Assembly (NCBI RefSeq): GCF_016863335.1
Contig: NZ_BOOR01000029.1
Coordinates: 1-64,000, forward strand
Direction of reading: 5' to 3'
From: Planotetraspora thailandica
GTDB lineage: Bacteria; Actinomycetota; Actinomycetes; Streptosporangiales; Streptosporangiaceae
Length of the DNA: 64,000 bases
The position numbers and the translations under genes are program-made. Position 1 is the stretch's first letter; each line of letters opens with the position of its first letter. Below the pieces are notes generated by a model, which ran no database searches, had not been told where the DNA came from, and was given only the letters and a program-made list of their open reading frames with translations. Positions 26,455 through 35,130 of this stretch are shown here, in pieces.

Positions 26455-27020
26455 GGCTGCCGACCATTCTCATACTGATCGATGTCCTCGGCGTGACGCA
26501 GGGTCAGCCCGATGTCGTCGAGGCCCTCCATGAGGCGCCAGCGCGTGTAGTCGTCGATCTCGAACGGCGCGACGACGTCGCCGAGCCGCACCTGCTTCTC
26601 GACCAGGTCGACGGTCAGCTCGGCGGCCGGGTCCGCCTCCACCTTGGCCTGCAGGTCCTCCACGACGGCCTCGGGGAGGACGACGGGCAGCAGCCCCATC
26701 TTGGTGGAGTTGTTCCGGAAGATGTCGCCGAAGCGGGAGGAGATCACGGCGCGGAAGCCGTACTGCTGGAGCGCCCAGACGGCGTGCTCGCGCGACGAGC
26801 CGGTGCCGAAGTCCGGCCCGGAGATCAGGACCGAGGCCCCGGCGTAGGCGGGGTCGTTCAGGACGAAGGAGGGGTCCTCGCGCCAGGCGGAGAACAGGCC
26901 CTTGTCGAATCCGGTACGGCTGACCTGCTTGAGCCAGACGGCCGGGATGATCTGGTCGGTGTCGACGTTGCTGCGCCGCAGCGGCACGGCCCGGCCGGTG
27001 TGGGTGGTGAAGGCATCCAT
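26433..27020 (-). CDS. leuD: 3-isopropylmalate dehydratase small subunit
   Basis: Swivelling-domain subunit that pairs with LeuC to isomerise 2- to 3-isopropylmalate in leucine synthesis. The 195-aa product has [14 protein letters not shown] and the conserved [17 protein letters not shown]. It lies 33 nt after leuC and is certainly in the same transcript. Confidence 0.96.
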   Translation of the reverse strand: MDAFTTHTGRAVPLRRSNVDTDQIIPAVWLKQVSRTGFDKGLFSAWREDPSFVLNDPAYAGASVLISGPDFGTGSSREHAVWALQQYGFRAVISSRFGDIFRNNSTKMGLLPVVLPEAVVEDLQAKVEADPAAELTVDLVEKQVRLGDVVAPFEIDDYTRWRLMEGLDDIGLTLRHAEDIDQYENGRQPWLPTTV

Positions 27021-27053
27021 GAGTGATCTTTTCCTAAGGACGATTCGGCCGGG

Positions 27054-28439
27054 TCAGAGGTCGGCGGGCGCGGCGAGCCTGCCGGTGACGGCGGTCGCGG
27101 CGGCGACCTGCGGCGACACCAGGTGGGTGCGGCCGCCCTTGCCCTGGCGGCCCTCGAAGTTGCGGTTGGAGGTGGACGCGCTGCGCTCACCCGGCTTGAG
27201 GGTGTCGGGGTTCATGCCCAGGCACATCGAGCAGCCCGCCTCGCGCCACTCGGCGCCGGCGGCCTTGAACACCTCGTGCAGGCCCTCGGCCTCCGCGTCG
27301 GCCTTGACCTGCATGGAGCCCGGCACGATCAGCGTGCGGGTGACGACCGTGCGGCCGCGCAGGACCTCGGCGGCCGCGCGCAGGTCCTCCAGCCGCCCGT
27401 TCGTGCAGGAGCCGACGAAGACCGTGTCGACCTGGATGTCGCGCAGGCGCGTGCCGGCGGACAGGCCCATGTAGTCCAGGGCCCGCTCGGCCGCGGCCCG
27501 CTCGACCGGATCGGCGAACTGCTCCGGGGAGGGTACGGCCGAACCCAGCGGAGCGCCCTGCCCCGGGTTCGTGCCCCACGTGACGAACGGCGTCAGTGTC
27601 GAGGCGTCGATCTCGACGACCTTGTCGAAGACGGCGTCGTCGTCCGTGCGCAGCGTCTTCCAGTACTCGACGGCCTCGTCCCACGCCGCCCCCGAGGGAG
27701 CGTGAGGGCGCCCGCGGAGGTACTCGAAGGTGGTCTCGTCCGGTGCGATCATGCCGGCCCGCGCGCCGGCCTCGATCGACATGTTGCAGACCGTCATGCG
27801 GCCTTCCATGGACAACGCGCGTACGGCCTCGCCGCGGTATTCCACGATGTAGCCCTGGCCGCCGCCCGTGCCGATCTGCGCGATGATCGCGAGGATCAGG
27901 TCCTTGGCGGTCACACCGTACGGCAGGGCGCCCTTGACCTCGACCGCCATGGTCTTCGGCCGGTAGGCGGGCAGCGTCTGGGTTGCCAGCACGTGCTCCA
28001 CCTCGGAGGTGCCGATGCCGAAGGCCAGCGCGCCGAAGGCGCCGTGGGTGGAGGTGTGGGAGTCGCCGCAGACGACCGTCATGCCGGGCTGGGTGAGGCC
28101 GAACTGCGGGCCGATGATGTGCACGACTCCCTGGCCGGCGTCGCCCATGGGGTGCAGCCGGATGCCGAACTCCGCCGTGTTCTTCCGCAGGGTCTCGACC
28201 TGGGTGCGCGACACCACGTCCGCGATCGGCCCGAGTACCGTCGGCACGTTGTGGTCCTCGGTGGCGATGGTGAGGTCGGGACGCCGGACGGTCCGGCCGC
28301 TGAGACGCAGGCCGTCGAACGCCTGCGGGCTGGTCACCTCGTGGACGAGGTGAAGGTCGATGTAGAGCAGGTCCGGCTCGCCCTCTGCACGCCGGACGAC
28401 GTGTTGCTCCCAGACTTTCTCAGCCAGTGTGCGGCCCAT
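27054..28439 (-). CDS. leuC: 3-isopropylmalate dehydratase large subunit
   Basis: Aconitase-type [4Fe-4S] subunit of isopropylmalate isomerase. The 461-aa product has the cluster cysteines in [12 protein letters not shown] and in CSMCLGMN, and [26 protein letters not shown] precedes the ATG. It is divergent from ndgR, and a pair of operator-like repeats lies between them. Confidence 0.96.
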   Translation of the reverse strand: MGRTLAEKVWEQHVVRRAEGEPDLLYIDLHLVHEVTSPQAFDGLRLSGRTVRRPDLTIATEDHNVPTVLGPIADVVSRTQVETLRKNTAEFGIRLHPMGDAGQGVVHIIGPQFGLTQPGMTVVCGDSHTSTHGAFGALAFGIGTSEVEHVLATQTLPAYRPKTMAVEVKGALPYGVTAKDLILAIIAQIGTGGGQGYIVEYRGEAVRALSMEGRMTVCNMSIEAGARAGMIAPDETTFEYLRGRPHAPSGAAWDEAVEYWKTLRTDDDAVFDKVVEIDASTLTPFVTWGTNPGQGAPLGSAVPSPEQFADPVERAAAERALDYMGLSAGTRLRDIQVDTVFVGSCTNGRLEDLRAAAEVLRGRTVVTRTLIVPGSMQVKADAEAEGLHEVFKAAGAEWREAGCSMCLGMNPDTLKPGERSASTSNRNFEGRQGKGGRTHLVSPQVAAATAVTGRLAAPADL

Positions 28440-28470
28440 GGTGTGACGCCTCCTTGCGTTCTACCCCGGG

Positions 28471-28581
28471 AATCTCTGATGATGAGACGGAAATATCGGG
28501 ATATGGACACTGTACCCGGTCGGATTACCCCAAACGAGTTTGCATCTCGGATATCGAGACGGCAGTATCGGGGTATGGACA
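28471..28581. promoter_or_regulatory. duplicated 39-bp operator-like repeats, leuC/ndgR
   Basis: Segments 28471-28509 and 28543-28581 match at 31 of 39 positions and are 72 bp apart. Each contains a TCTC...GAGA palindrome (perfect TCTCG-N5-CGAGA at 28545-28559) followed by TATCGGGnTATGGACA. The right copy overlaps the ndgR start codon and the left one sits before leuC. This fits cooperative binding of NdgR at its own divergent promoter. Confidence 0.65.
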
Positions 28582-29291
28582 ACTCTAGCGGGGTCGGAGT
28601 ACTCGACAAGGCGGTTCTGGTACTCAATGCCCTGGAGGCGGGCCCCGCTTCCCTCGCTCAGCTCGTGCAGGCGACCGGGCTGGCCCGGCCCACGGCCCAC
28701 CGGCTCGCGGTCGCTCTGGAGCATCACCGCATCGTCTCGCGCGACACACAGGGCAGATTCATCCTCGGGCCCCGGCTGTCGGAGTTGTCGACCGCCGCGG
28801 GCGAGGACCGGCTTCTCGCGGTCGCCGGGCCCGTCCTGGTCCACCTCCGCGATCTCACCGGCGAGAGTGCCCAGCTCTACCGCCGGCAGGGCGACGAGCG
28901 GGTCTGCGTGGCCGCGGCCGAGCGCGCGAGCGGCCTGCGCGACACCGTTCCGGTCGGGTCGGCGCTGCCGATGACCGCGGGCTCCGCCGCCCAGATCCTG
29001 CTCGCCTGGGAGGAGCCCGACCGGCTCCACCGCGGGCTCCGCGGCGCCAAGTTCACGGCGGCCACGCTCGCGAGCGTACGGCGGCGCGGCTGGGCCCACA
29101 GCGTCGGCGAGCGCGAGCAGGGGGTGGCCAGCGTCTCCGCGCCGATCAGAGGCGCAGGAGGCAAGGTGATTGCGGCCGTCTCGGTCTCCGGTCCCATCGA
29201 GCGCCTCACCCGGACGCCCGGACGCATGCACGCCGCCCCGGTCGTCGCCGCGGCCGAAAGGATCACGGAGGCCATGCGGCGGGCCAACTGA
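28575..29291 (+). CDS. ndgR: IclR-family regulator NdgR
   Basis: Regulator of leucine and other amino acid pathways in actinobacteria, divergent from leuCD as here. The 238-aa product has an N-terminal winged helix (VLVLNALEAGPASLAQLVQA, then LARPTAHRLAVAL) and a C-terminal IclR ligand domain ending at GGKVIAAVSVSGP. The ATG at 28575 lies inside the second operator repeat, so NdgR binding there would block its own expression. Longer frames upstream run antisense to leuC and were ignored. Confidence 0.93.
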   Translation: MDNSSGVGVLDKAVLVLNALEAGPASLAQLVQATGLARPTAHRLAVALEHHRIVSRDTQGRFILGPRLSELSTAAGEDRLLAVAGPVLVHLRDLTGESAQLYRRQGDERVCVAAAERASGLRDTVPVGSALPMTAGSAAQILLAWEEPDRLHRGLRGAKFTAATLASVRRRGWAHSVGEREQGVASVSAPIRGAGGKVIAAVSVSGPIERLTRTPGRMHAAPVVAAAERITEAMRRAN

Positions 29292-29315
29292 TTAGAGAGC
29301 GGCGGCGGTTGGCCC

Positions 29316-29321
29316 TAGGCT
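29316..29321 (+). promoter_or_regulatory. leaderless -10 (TAGGCT)
   Basis: TAGGCT ends 6 nt before the GTG start at 29328. There is no Shine-Dalgarno sequence, so a leaderless mRNA is likely. Confidence 0.55.
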
Positions 29322-29327
29322 GGCGGG

Positions 29328-31022
29328 GTGACAGATCGCATCGAGGCAGCCGCCGCTGAACTGCGTCCCCTGCTCCAAGAATTCATCCTCTGGGCGCCGG
29401 CCAACGCACCGGACAGCGACCCTGATCTCGTGGGCCCGGCGGTGCTGTGGCATCGCCTGGACGTCAAGGGCGACGCAGGCCTGTGGAAGCGCGGCGATCT
29501 GCGCGCACTGCTGCTGGAGCGCATGCCCCAGGCCGTCGAGGACCCCGACGCCGCCGCCGACGGCATGCTGCCCGCCCTGCGGGCCTATCTGACCTTCCTG
29601 TCCTCGACCGGGCGCCTGACACCCGGCTCCGACTCCCTCGACGACCTGCTCGGGGAGATCGACGAGCTCGAGGACGACTTCGTCGACGCGATGGAAGACG
29701 CCATCGCCGAGCACGAGTGGGACGAGGAGGAGGACGAGCTCGACGAGGACGACGGCCTCGGCGACTTCGAGCCCTTCGCCGACGAGATCGCCGACCTCCC
29801 CACGATCCGGCTGCGCCCCGACACCGAGCTGGCGGAGGCGGCGCGCCAGGCGCCGCTCGTCGGCAAGGCCCGCGACCTGGCCTTGTGGGTCGGCACCGGC
29901 CGCAAGGTCGGCGAGGAGACCCTGCTCACCGAGGACGAGGTGAGCGAGGCCGTCAAGGTGCTGGGCCTGCCGGAGCCCCAGGCGCTCTGGAACATCTGGA
30001 ACCTCGCCATCGATCTGGAGTTCATCGCCCCCGAGGGCGCCGACACCGTGAGCGTCGACTCCGACACCGCGGCTTGGCCGTTCGAGGACGACGAGGACGC
30101 GCTGGACGTGTGGATGCTCGGCCTCCACTCGATCGACTACGGCGACCCCGAACTCGACGACGACGACCTGACCCTGGCGTTGTCCGGGCTCACCCGCGCC
30201 CTGCTGATCAGGGTGCTCCTCAACGGAGGCAGCCGCCCGCTGGACGAACTGCGCGACGAACTCGCCGAGGCCGTCGCGGAATACGACGATCTCGGCCAGG
30301 ACGCGTGGGCCGCGGCCGGAGACCCGCTCGAGCCGGTCATCGCCTGGCTGACCGGATACGGCATGGTCACCGTGCAAGACGGAGACGTCACGCTGACCCC
30401 GCTCGGCACCGAAGGCGTCGTCCACCTGGTGGACGAGGCGGACATCGAGGTGGACGCCCGTCCCGCGATCGACGCCATGACGGCCCTCGACCTGCTGTCG
30501 TTCAGCGCCGACCTGCCGGAAGAGGAGGCCGACACCGAGTTCGCCGACTGGATGGCTCTGCGCGACCCGGCCCAGGCCGCCTCGGAACTGCTCGCCGCCG
30601 CCGCGGAGGACGAGGCCGACGCGCTCATCCGCGTACAGGCGGCCAGCCTTGTGGGGTCCCTCGGAGAGGTCGCCGTGCCGGCGTGGAAGGAGGCGCTCGC
30701 CGAGCCGTCGCTGCGGCCCTACGCCGCCACCCACCTCGCCCAGCTCGACGTCGAGGACGCCCTCGAACCCACCCAGGCGGACACGCACTGGCTGATCCTC
30801 GACATGTGGACCATCTCCTCCGGGCTCGGCCGGGCCGAGTTCGTGAGCAGCCTGCACGACATCGGCCCCGCCCAGACGATCATCGGACTGCTCGACGTGA
30901 TCTGGAAGGTGCCTCACCCGCACCTGGAGGAGCTGCTGGAGGCCGTGGGCGACGCCCACCCCGACAAGCAGGTCGGCAAGGCCGCCAAGCGTGCCCTGTT
31001 CAAGGCGCGGTCGGGAAAATAG
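29328..31022 (+). CDS. large acidic protein of unknown function
   Basis: Not assigned to a family. The 564-aa product has no signal peptide or membrane helix and is very acidic, with an Asp/Glu-dense stretch at about residues 110-150. The C-terminal third (from about residue 420) has short helical pairs that look like HEAT repeats. It could be a scaffold or protein-binding factor, but this is inference. The 3' end overlaps the convergent thioesterase gene by 23 bp. Confidence 0.85.
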   Translation: MTDRIEAAAAELRPLLQEFILWAPANAPDSDPDLVGPAVLWHRLDVKGDAGLWKRGDLRALLLERMPQAVEDPDAAADGMLPALRAYLTFLSSTGRLTPGSDSLDDLLGEIDELEDDFVDAMEDAIAEHEWDEEEDELDEDDGLGDFEPFADEIADLPTIRLRPDTELAEAARQAPLVGKARDLALWVGTGRKVGEETLLTEDEVSEAVKVLGLPEPQALWNIWNLAIDLEFIAPEGADTVSVDSDTAAWPFEDDEDALDVWMLGLHSIDYGDPELDDDDLTLALSGLTRALLIRVLLNGGSRPLDELRDELAEAVAEYDDLGQDAWAAAGDPLEPVIAWLTGYGMVTVQDGDVTLTPLGTEGVVHLVDEADIEVDARPAIDAMTALDLLSFSADLPEEEADTEFADWMALRDPAQAASELLAAAAEDEADALIRVQAASLVGSLGEVAVPAWKEALAEPSLRPYAATHLAQLDVEDALEPTQADTHWLILDMWTISSGLGRAEFVSSLHDIGPAQTIIGLLDVIWKVPHPHLEELLEAVGDAHPDKQVGKAAKRALFKARSGK

Positions 31023-31494
31023 CGCACGTCGTCGTGCCGTGGGCGTAGAGCTTGCCGTCGCCCACGCCCATCAGCCGCGCTTCGGCGGTCGCGACCGTGC
31101 GTCCGACGTGTACGGCGTTCGCCTCGCACCGGAGGGTTCCGGTGTGAGCGAACGCCGGGCGGATCATGTGGACGCCCAACTGGGTCGTCGTGTAGCCCTT
31201 GCCCGCGGGCAGGCGGGTCATCACGGCGCAGCCGAGGGCCGAGTCGAGCAGGGTGGCGTAGTAGCCGCCGTGGATGGAGCCCAGCGGGTTGTAGAGGTGC
31301 TCCCCCGTCTCCCCCTCGAAGATCGCCTTGCCCGGCTCGACGTGGACGAGCGTGAAGCCCATCGTCGCGGCGATCGGCGGCGGCGGGTAGACCCCGCCGA
31401 TGAGCCCCTGGAGGAACTCCAGACCGCTCAGGCCCGCGGGAGGCGGCATCGGCGGGACCCAGGTGTGCGTACGCGAGTTCACGGTCGTCGTCAT
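31000..31494 (-). CDS. PaaI-family hotdog thioesterase
   Basis: Hotdog-fold acyl-CoA thioesterase, substrate unknown. The 164-aa product has the motif NPLGSIHGGYYATLLDSALGC with the catalytic-region HGG and Asp, and ends with TVATAEARLMG. The ATG at 31494 begins MTTTVNSRTHTW; a longer frame overlaps the redoxin gene. It follows the redoxin gene on the same strand by 59 bp and may be co-transcribed. Confidence 0.88.
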   Translation of the reverse strand: MTTTVNSRTHTWVPPMPPPAGLSGLEFLQGLIGGVYPPPPIAATMGFTLVHVEPGKAIFEGETGEHLYNPLGSIHGGYYATLLDSALGCAVMTRLPAGKGYTTTQLGVHMIRPAFAHTGTLRCEANAVHVGRTVATAEARLMGVGDGKLYAHGTTTCAIFPTAP

Positions 31495-31553
31495 GGGTCT
31501 AAGTTTGGAACCCAGGATGCCGTGCGCACAACGGCGCGTTCGCACACCGGGCG

Positions 31554-32546
31554 TCACACGTCGGCGCCCTGAGACCAGTCCGGCAGCGGCCGGTAGATGG
31601 GGACGCCCGCTGCGACGAGTTCGTCCCGCATCCGGAAGTACTCCTCGCCGAAGGGGTCGACCCCGCCCAAAGGCATGAGGCTTCGCCGTACGGCCACGTC
31701 GTGAGGGGCCAGCTCGGCGGCCGCGCGGGCGTGCTCGCGGGCGGGAGCCATACGGCCGTGCCGGAACAGCCACGCGGCGAGCCGGGCATGCAGCCGGGCC
31801 CGGCGCTCCTCCTCCGTGGGAAGCCGCAGATGCTCCCGTACGGCCTGGCGGGTCAGACCGGAGTCTCCGTCCAGCACCCACCGTCTGAGAGCGCTCTTGG
31901 CGGCTTCTGAGGACAGGCCGTTCATCTCACGGAAGGTGTCGGTGGCCGTCATCGAATCCTGAGGCCGCGCGATCCGGCCATCCTCGTCGACCCAGACGAC
32001 CGTCGGCACATTGACGACGTTGTAGAGCTCGGCGATCGAGCCGTCCGCGTCGACGAGCGCGGGATGGCCGAGACCCTCGATCCAGGGGGCCGCGTCGGCG
32101 GGGTCCCGGTCGAGGGACACGCTGACGACCGTGAAGCCGGCGGGCTCGAGCTCCCGGTGGAGTTCGTCCCAGGCGGCCAGGTCGTAGCGGCAGCCGCACC
32201 AGGAGGCCCAGAAGACGAGCGCGACCTTCCTGCCCCGTACCTGCGCGAGGCTGAAGCCGTCGAGGGTGAAGCCGGGCGCCTCGTCGGGCTCGAGCCGCTG
32301 GGGTTCGCCCACAGCGATCAGGCGCTCGGCGGCGTCCACCACGGTGATCCGGCCCAGCAGGCGGGCGAAGGCCGCGAGATCGACCCCTCCGGCCGTCTCG
32401 ACGGCGGCCGCCCGGAAGGCAGGGATGCAGGCATCGTCCTGGCACCATCCGTGCGGCTTGCGCTCCCACCCCAGAATCGTCTCGCCCGGCGGGACGATCG
32501 GGCCTGCGGCCGGCTCCTCCCGGCCGTCGGCCAGCAATGTGAACAT
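31554..32546 (-). CDS. redoxin (thioredoxin-fold) protein with extra domains
   Basis: The central domain (about residues 105-215) is TlpA/ResA-like, with FWASWCGCRYDL as the active site; WCGC is an unusual CxxC variant in which the pair is C-G-C, so only one spacer residue separates the cysteines. An N-terminal region of about 90 residues and a C-terminal helical part rich in Arg/Ala flank it. No signal peptide, so it is probably cytoplasmic. The ATG at 32546 follows GGAGG; an upstream ATG lies within the operator. Two tandem palindromes precede the gene. Confidence 0.82.
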   Translation of the reverse strand: MFTLLADGREEPAAGPIVPPGETILGWERKPHGWCQDDACIPAFRAAAVETAGGVDLAAFARLLGRITVVDAAERLIAVGEPQRLEPDEAPGFTLDGFSLAQVRGRKVALVFWASWCGCRYDLAAWDELHRELEPAGFTVVSVSLDRDPADAAPWIEGLGHPALVDADGSIAELYNVVNVPTVVWVDEDGRIARPQDSMTATDTFREMNGLSSEAAKSALRRWVLDGDSGLTRQAVREHLRLPTEEERRARLHARLAAWLFRHGRMAPAREHARAAAELAPHDVAVRRSLMPLGGVDPFGEEYFRMRDELVAAGVPIYRPLPDWSQGADV

Positions 32547-32561
32547 CGGCACACCTCCATT

Positions 32562-32602
32562 GGATAGTGAAACTCTCCAAGTGTTGGATAGTGTCACTGT
32601 CC
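32562..32602. promoter_or_regulatory. tandem operators upstream of the redoxin gene
   Basis: Two copies of GGAnAGT-N3-ACTnTCC, at 32562-32578 and 32586-32602, are 24 bp apart; the second extends to a near-perfect palindrome. They lie 16-56 bp before the start codon and must overlap the promoter. The pattern suits a TetR- or MarR-type repressor encoded elsewhere. Confidence 0.65.
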
Positions 32603-32656
32603 AGTCAAGGGGAAATCTGTTATCACCCGAAATAACGGAGATGTCCAGAAATGAAA

Positions 32657-32688
32657 GAACCCCCGGACAAGAAAATGTCCGAGGGTTC
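32657..32688 (-). terminator. terminator of the tRNA operon
   Basis: GAACCC plus CGGACA pairs with TGTCCG plus GGGTTC (one C-A mismatch). On the minus strand the stem is followed by TTTCATTT, a good U-tract. It lies 11 nt after the last tRNA. Confidence 0.88.
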
Positions 32689-32698
32689 TGTCGAGATG

Positions 32699-32771
32699 TA
32701 GTCCCGAGCGGATTCGAACCGCCGCTACCGCCTTGAGAGGGCGGCGTCCTGGGCCACTAGACGACGGGACC
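32699..32771 (-). tRNA. tRNA-Glu (CUC), copy 2
   Basis: A 73-nt cloverleaf: the anticodon loop is CTCTCAA in the stem CCGCC/GGCGG, and the T-loop is TTCGAAT. The acceptor stem closes with a G-U pair. The 3' CCA is not encoded. Sequence is identical to the neighbouring copy. Confidence 0.95.
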
Positions 32772-32783
32772 TTCGCAGTGTCG

Positions 32784-32856
32784 TAGTCCCGAGCGGATTC
32801 GAACCGCCGCTACCGCCTTGAGAGGGCGGCGTCCTGGGCCACTAGACGACGGGACC
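32784..32856 (-). tRNA. tRNA-Glu (CUC), copy 1
   Basis: Identical 73-nt tRNA-Glu, 12 bp upstream of the other copy. The duplication is recent or maintained by gene conversion. gltX lies about 2.7 kb away. Confidence 0.95.
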
Positions 32857-32901
32857 TTTACACTGCATTGCTTTCCAGCGGAATCCCTTGGGGGGATCCA
32901 G

Positions 32902-32973
32902 CTGGGGTACCAGGACTCGAACCTAGACTAGCTGAACCAGAATCAGCCGGGCTGCCAATTACCCCATACCCCA
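32902..32973 (-). tRNA. tRNA-Gln (CUG)
   Basis: A 72-nt cloverleaf with acceptor TGGGGTA/TACCCCA, anticodon loop TTCTGGT (CTG) and T-loop TTCGAGT. Discriminator G; CCA is not encoded. It is first in the transcript Gln-Glu-Glu. Many actinobacteria charge tRNA-Gln through Glu-tRNA(Gln), made by the nearby GltX and then amidated. Confidence 0.95.
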
Positions 32974-33012
32974 TCTGCTCGCGATCCCCGGAGGGCCGCT
33001 TGCGACTCCGAA

Positions 33013-33042
33013 AGGATAGCCCAGCTTGCGACCCACCACCAA
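33013..33042 (-). promoter_or_regulatory. tRNA operon promoter
   Basis: TTGGTG (33037-33042) and TATCCT (33013-33018), 18 bp apart on the minus strand, lie about 40 bp before tRNA-Gln, the normal distance for a tRNA promoter. Confidence 0.55.
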
Positions 33043-33134
33043 AACGATTCCCGCGAGTCCTTCGATCACAGCTCAGGGCCCCGCGTGTGCGAGTCTGGGA
33101 CGACACGCCAGCACCACGTGAGGAGCCGCCACCG

Positions 33135-35114
33135 ATGACGCCGGCCGCCAACCCCTTCCTGAGCCCCAGCACCCTCCCCTATCAGCTGCCTCCGTTCCTG
33201 GAGATCGCAGAGGAGCACTACGCGCCGGCGTTCGAGCAGGGCATGGCGGAGCACCTCGCCGAGGTCGAGGAGATCGCCGGCAACCCCGAGCCGCCCACCT
33301 TCGAGAACACCATCGAAGCCCTTGAGCGGTCCGGAGAGATCCTCGACCGGGTTTCCACGGTCTTCTACAACCAGGCGTCGTCGCACGCCACACCGGGCAT
33401 TCAGGAGATCCAGAAGGGCATCACGCCCAGGCTCGCCAAGCACGCCGACGCCATCACCCTGAATGCGAAGCTCTTCGCCCGGATCCAGGCAGTCGAGGCG
33501 GAGGACGACGAGCAGCGGTGGCTGCTCGACCGTTACGTCACCGACTTCACGCGGGCGGGAGCCCTGCTCGCCCCCGAAGACCAGGAACGGCTCAAGCTGC
33601 TCAACGAGCGGCTCTCCACGCTGGCCACCGACTTCCAGCAGAACCTGCTCGCCGACACCAACGACCGGGCCGTGGTCGTCGACGACGCGGCCGAACTGGA
33701 CGGCCTGACGAGCGACACGGTGGAAGGGCTCAGGGAGAACGCCAAGGCCCGCGACCTCGACGGCAAGTATCTGATCACCTTGGTCCTGCCGACGAGCCAG
33801 CCGTACCTCACGGAGCTGACCGACCGATCGTTGCGGCAGCGGCTCCACGAGGCGTCCACCGGCCGGGGCGGCGCCAACGCCGAGCTGATCACCGAGATCG
33901 CCCGGCTGCGCCAGGAACGCGCCGTCCTGCTCGGATACGCGAACCACGCCGAATACGTCCTGGCCGATCAGACGGCGAAGACGACCCAGGCCGTCTCCGA
34001 CATGCTGGACCGGCTCGTGCCGCCGGCCGTCGCCAACGCCCGCAAGGAGCAGGCGGACCTGGAGGAGATCGCCGGCCATGCCGTACAGGCCTGGGACTGG
34101 CCGTTCTACGCCGAGAAGGTGCGCAAAGCGCGTTACGACATCGACAGTGCGCGGATGCGGCCGTATTTCGAGCTCGACACGGTGCTGAAGCAGGGCGTCT
34201 TCTACGCCGCGACCCGGCTCTACGGGATCACCTTCACCGAACGGGAGGATCTGCACGGCTACCACCCGGATGTGCGGGTCTTCGAGGTCTTCGACGAGGA
34301 CGGCACGCCGATCGGCCTGTTCCTCGGGGACTTCTACGCCAGGGCGTCCAAGCGCGGCGGCGCGTGGATGAACAGCCTGGTCAAGCAGTCGTCGCTCACC
34401 GGCGCGAAGCCCGTCGTGATGAACAACCTCAACATCGTCAAGGGCGAGCCGACCCTGATGACGTTCGACGAGGTCAACACGATGTTCCACGAGTTCGGGC
34501 ACGCCCTGCACGCGTTGTTCTCCGACGTGCGCTTCCCTCGCTTCTCGGGCACGGCCGTGCCGCGTGACTTCGTCGAATATCCGTCGCAGGTGAACGAGAT
34601 GTGGGCGACGGACCCGGAGATCCTGGCGAACTACGCCAAGCATCACGAGACGGGCGAACCCATGCCTCAGGATCTGGTGGACCGGATGCTGGAGACACAG
34701 AAGTTCAATCAGGGGTTCGCGACCGTGGAATACCTGGCCGCCACCCTGCTCGACTGGGCGTGGCACACGTCCTACACGGGCGGAGGGGCCGAGGAGTTCG
34801 AGGCGGAGGCGCTGCGGACGGCCGGTGTCGACGTGCCCGCCGTGCCGCCGCGTTATCGCAGCACCTATTTCGCGCACATCTGGTCGAGCGGCTACAGCGC
34901 CGGCTACTACTCCTACATCTGGAGCGAGGTGCTCGACGCCGACACTGTGGAATGGTTCGCCGAGAACGGCGGCCTGCGGCGCGAGAACGGCGACAAGTTC
35001 AGGAAGGAACTGCTGTCGAAGGGCGGCAGCGTGGACGCCCTCACGGCCTTCCGGAACTTCCGCGGCCGCGACCCGCGGATCGAGCCCCTGCTCGACCGCC
35101 GCGGCCTCCTCTGA
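33135..35114 (+). CDS. M3 family oligopeptidase
   Basis: Cytosolic zinc metallopeptidase of the thimet/oligopeptidase A/Dcp family that trims short peptides. The 659-aa product has the active site FHEFGHALH at about two thirds of its length, with a downstream Glu-containing segment (FVEYPSQVNEMWA) that supplies the third ligand. Length fits Dcp-like enzymes. The ATG at 33135 has AGGAG upstream; the open frame extends into the tRNA genes but is not coding there. A repeat array follows the stop. Confidence 0.93.
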   Translation: MTPAANPFLSPSTLPYQLPPFLEIAEEHYAPAFEQGMAEHLAEVEEIAGNPEPPTFENTIEALERSGEILDRVSTVFYNQASSHATPGIQEIQKGITPRLAKHADAITLNAKLFARIQAVEAEDDEQRWLLDRYVTDFTRAGALLAPEDQERLKLLNERLSTLATDFQQNLLADTNDRAVVVDDAAELDGLTSDTVEGLRENAKARDLDGKYLITLVLPTSQPYLTELTDRSLRQRLHEASTGRGGANAELITEIARLRQERAVLLGYANHAEYVLADQTAKTTQAVSDMLDRLVPPAVANARKEQADLEEIAGHAVQAWDWPFYAEKVRKARYDIDSARMRPYFELDTVLKQGVFYAATRLYGITFTEREDLHGYHPDVRVFEVFDEDGTPIGLFLGDFYARASKRGGAWMNSLVKQSSLTGAKPVVMNNLNIVKGEPTLMTFDEVNTMFHEFGHALHALFSDVRFPRFSGTAVPRDFVEYPSQVNEMWATDPEILANYAKHHETGEPMPQDLVDRMLETQKFNQGFATVEYLAATLLDWAWHTSYTGGGAEEFEAEALRTAGVDVPAVPPRYRSTYFAHIWSSGYSAGYYSYIWSEVLDADTVEWFAENGGLRRENGDKFRKELLSKGGSVDALTAFRNFRGRDPRIEPLLDRRGLL

Positions 35115-35130
35115 CCAACCCCACCAGCGC

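Noticed and set aside
27123-28574. Long N-terminal extension of ndgR
   Set aside because: Runs antisense through leuC; the IclR homology begins at 28575.
29292-30959. 555-aa open frame antisense to the acidic protein
   Set aside because: Gly/Val/Arg-rich shadow of a GC-rich gene; the plus-strand frame has the promoter box and the coherent protein.
32868-33134. N-terminal extension of the M3 peptidase
   Set aside because: Covers tRNA-Gln on the other strand and has no ribosome site; the ATG at 33135 does.
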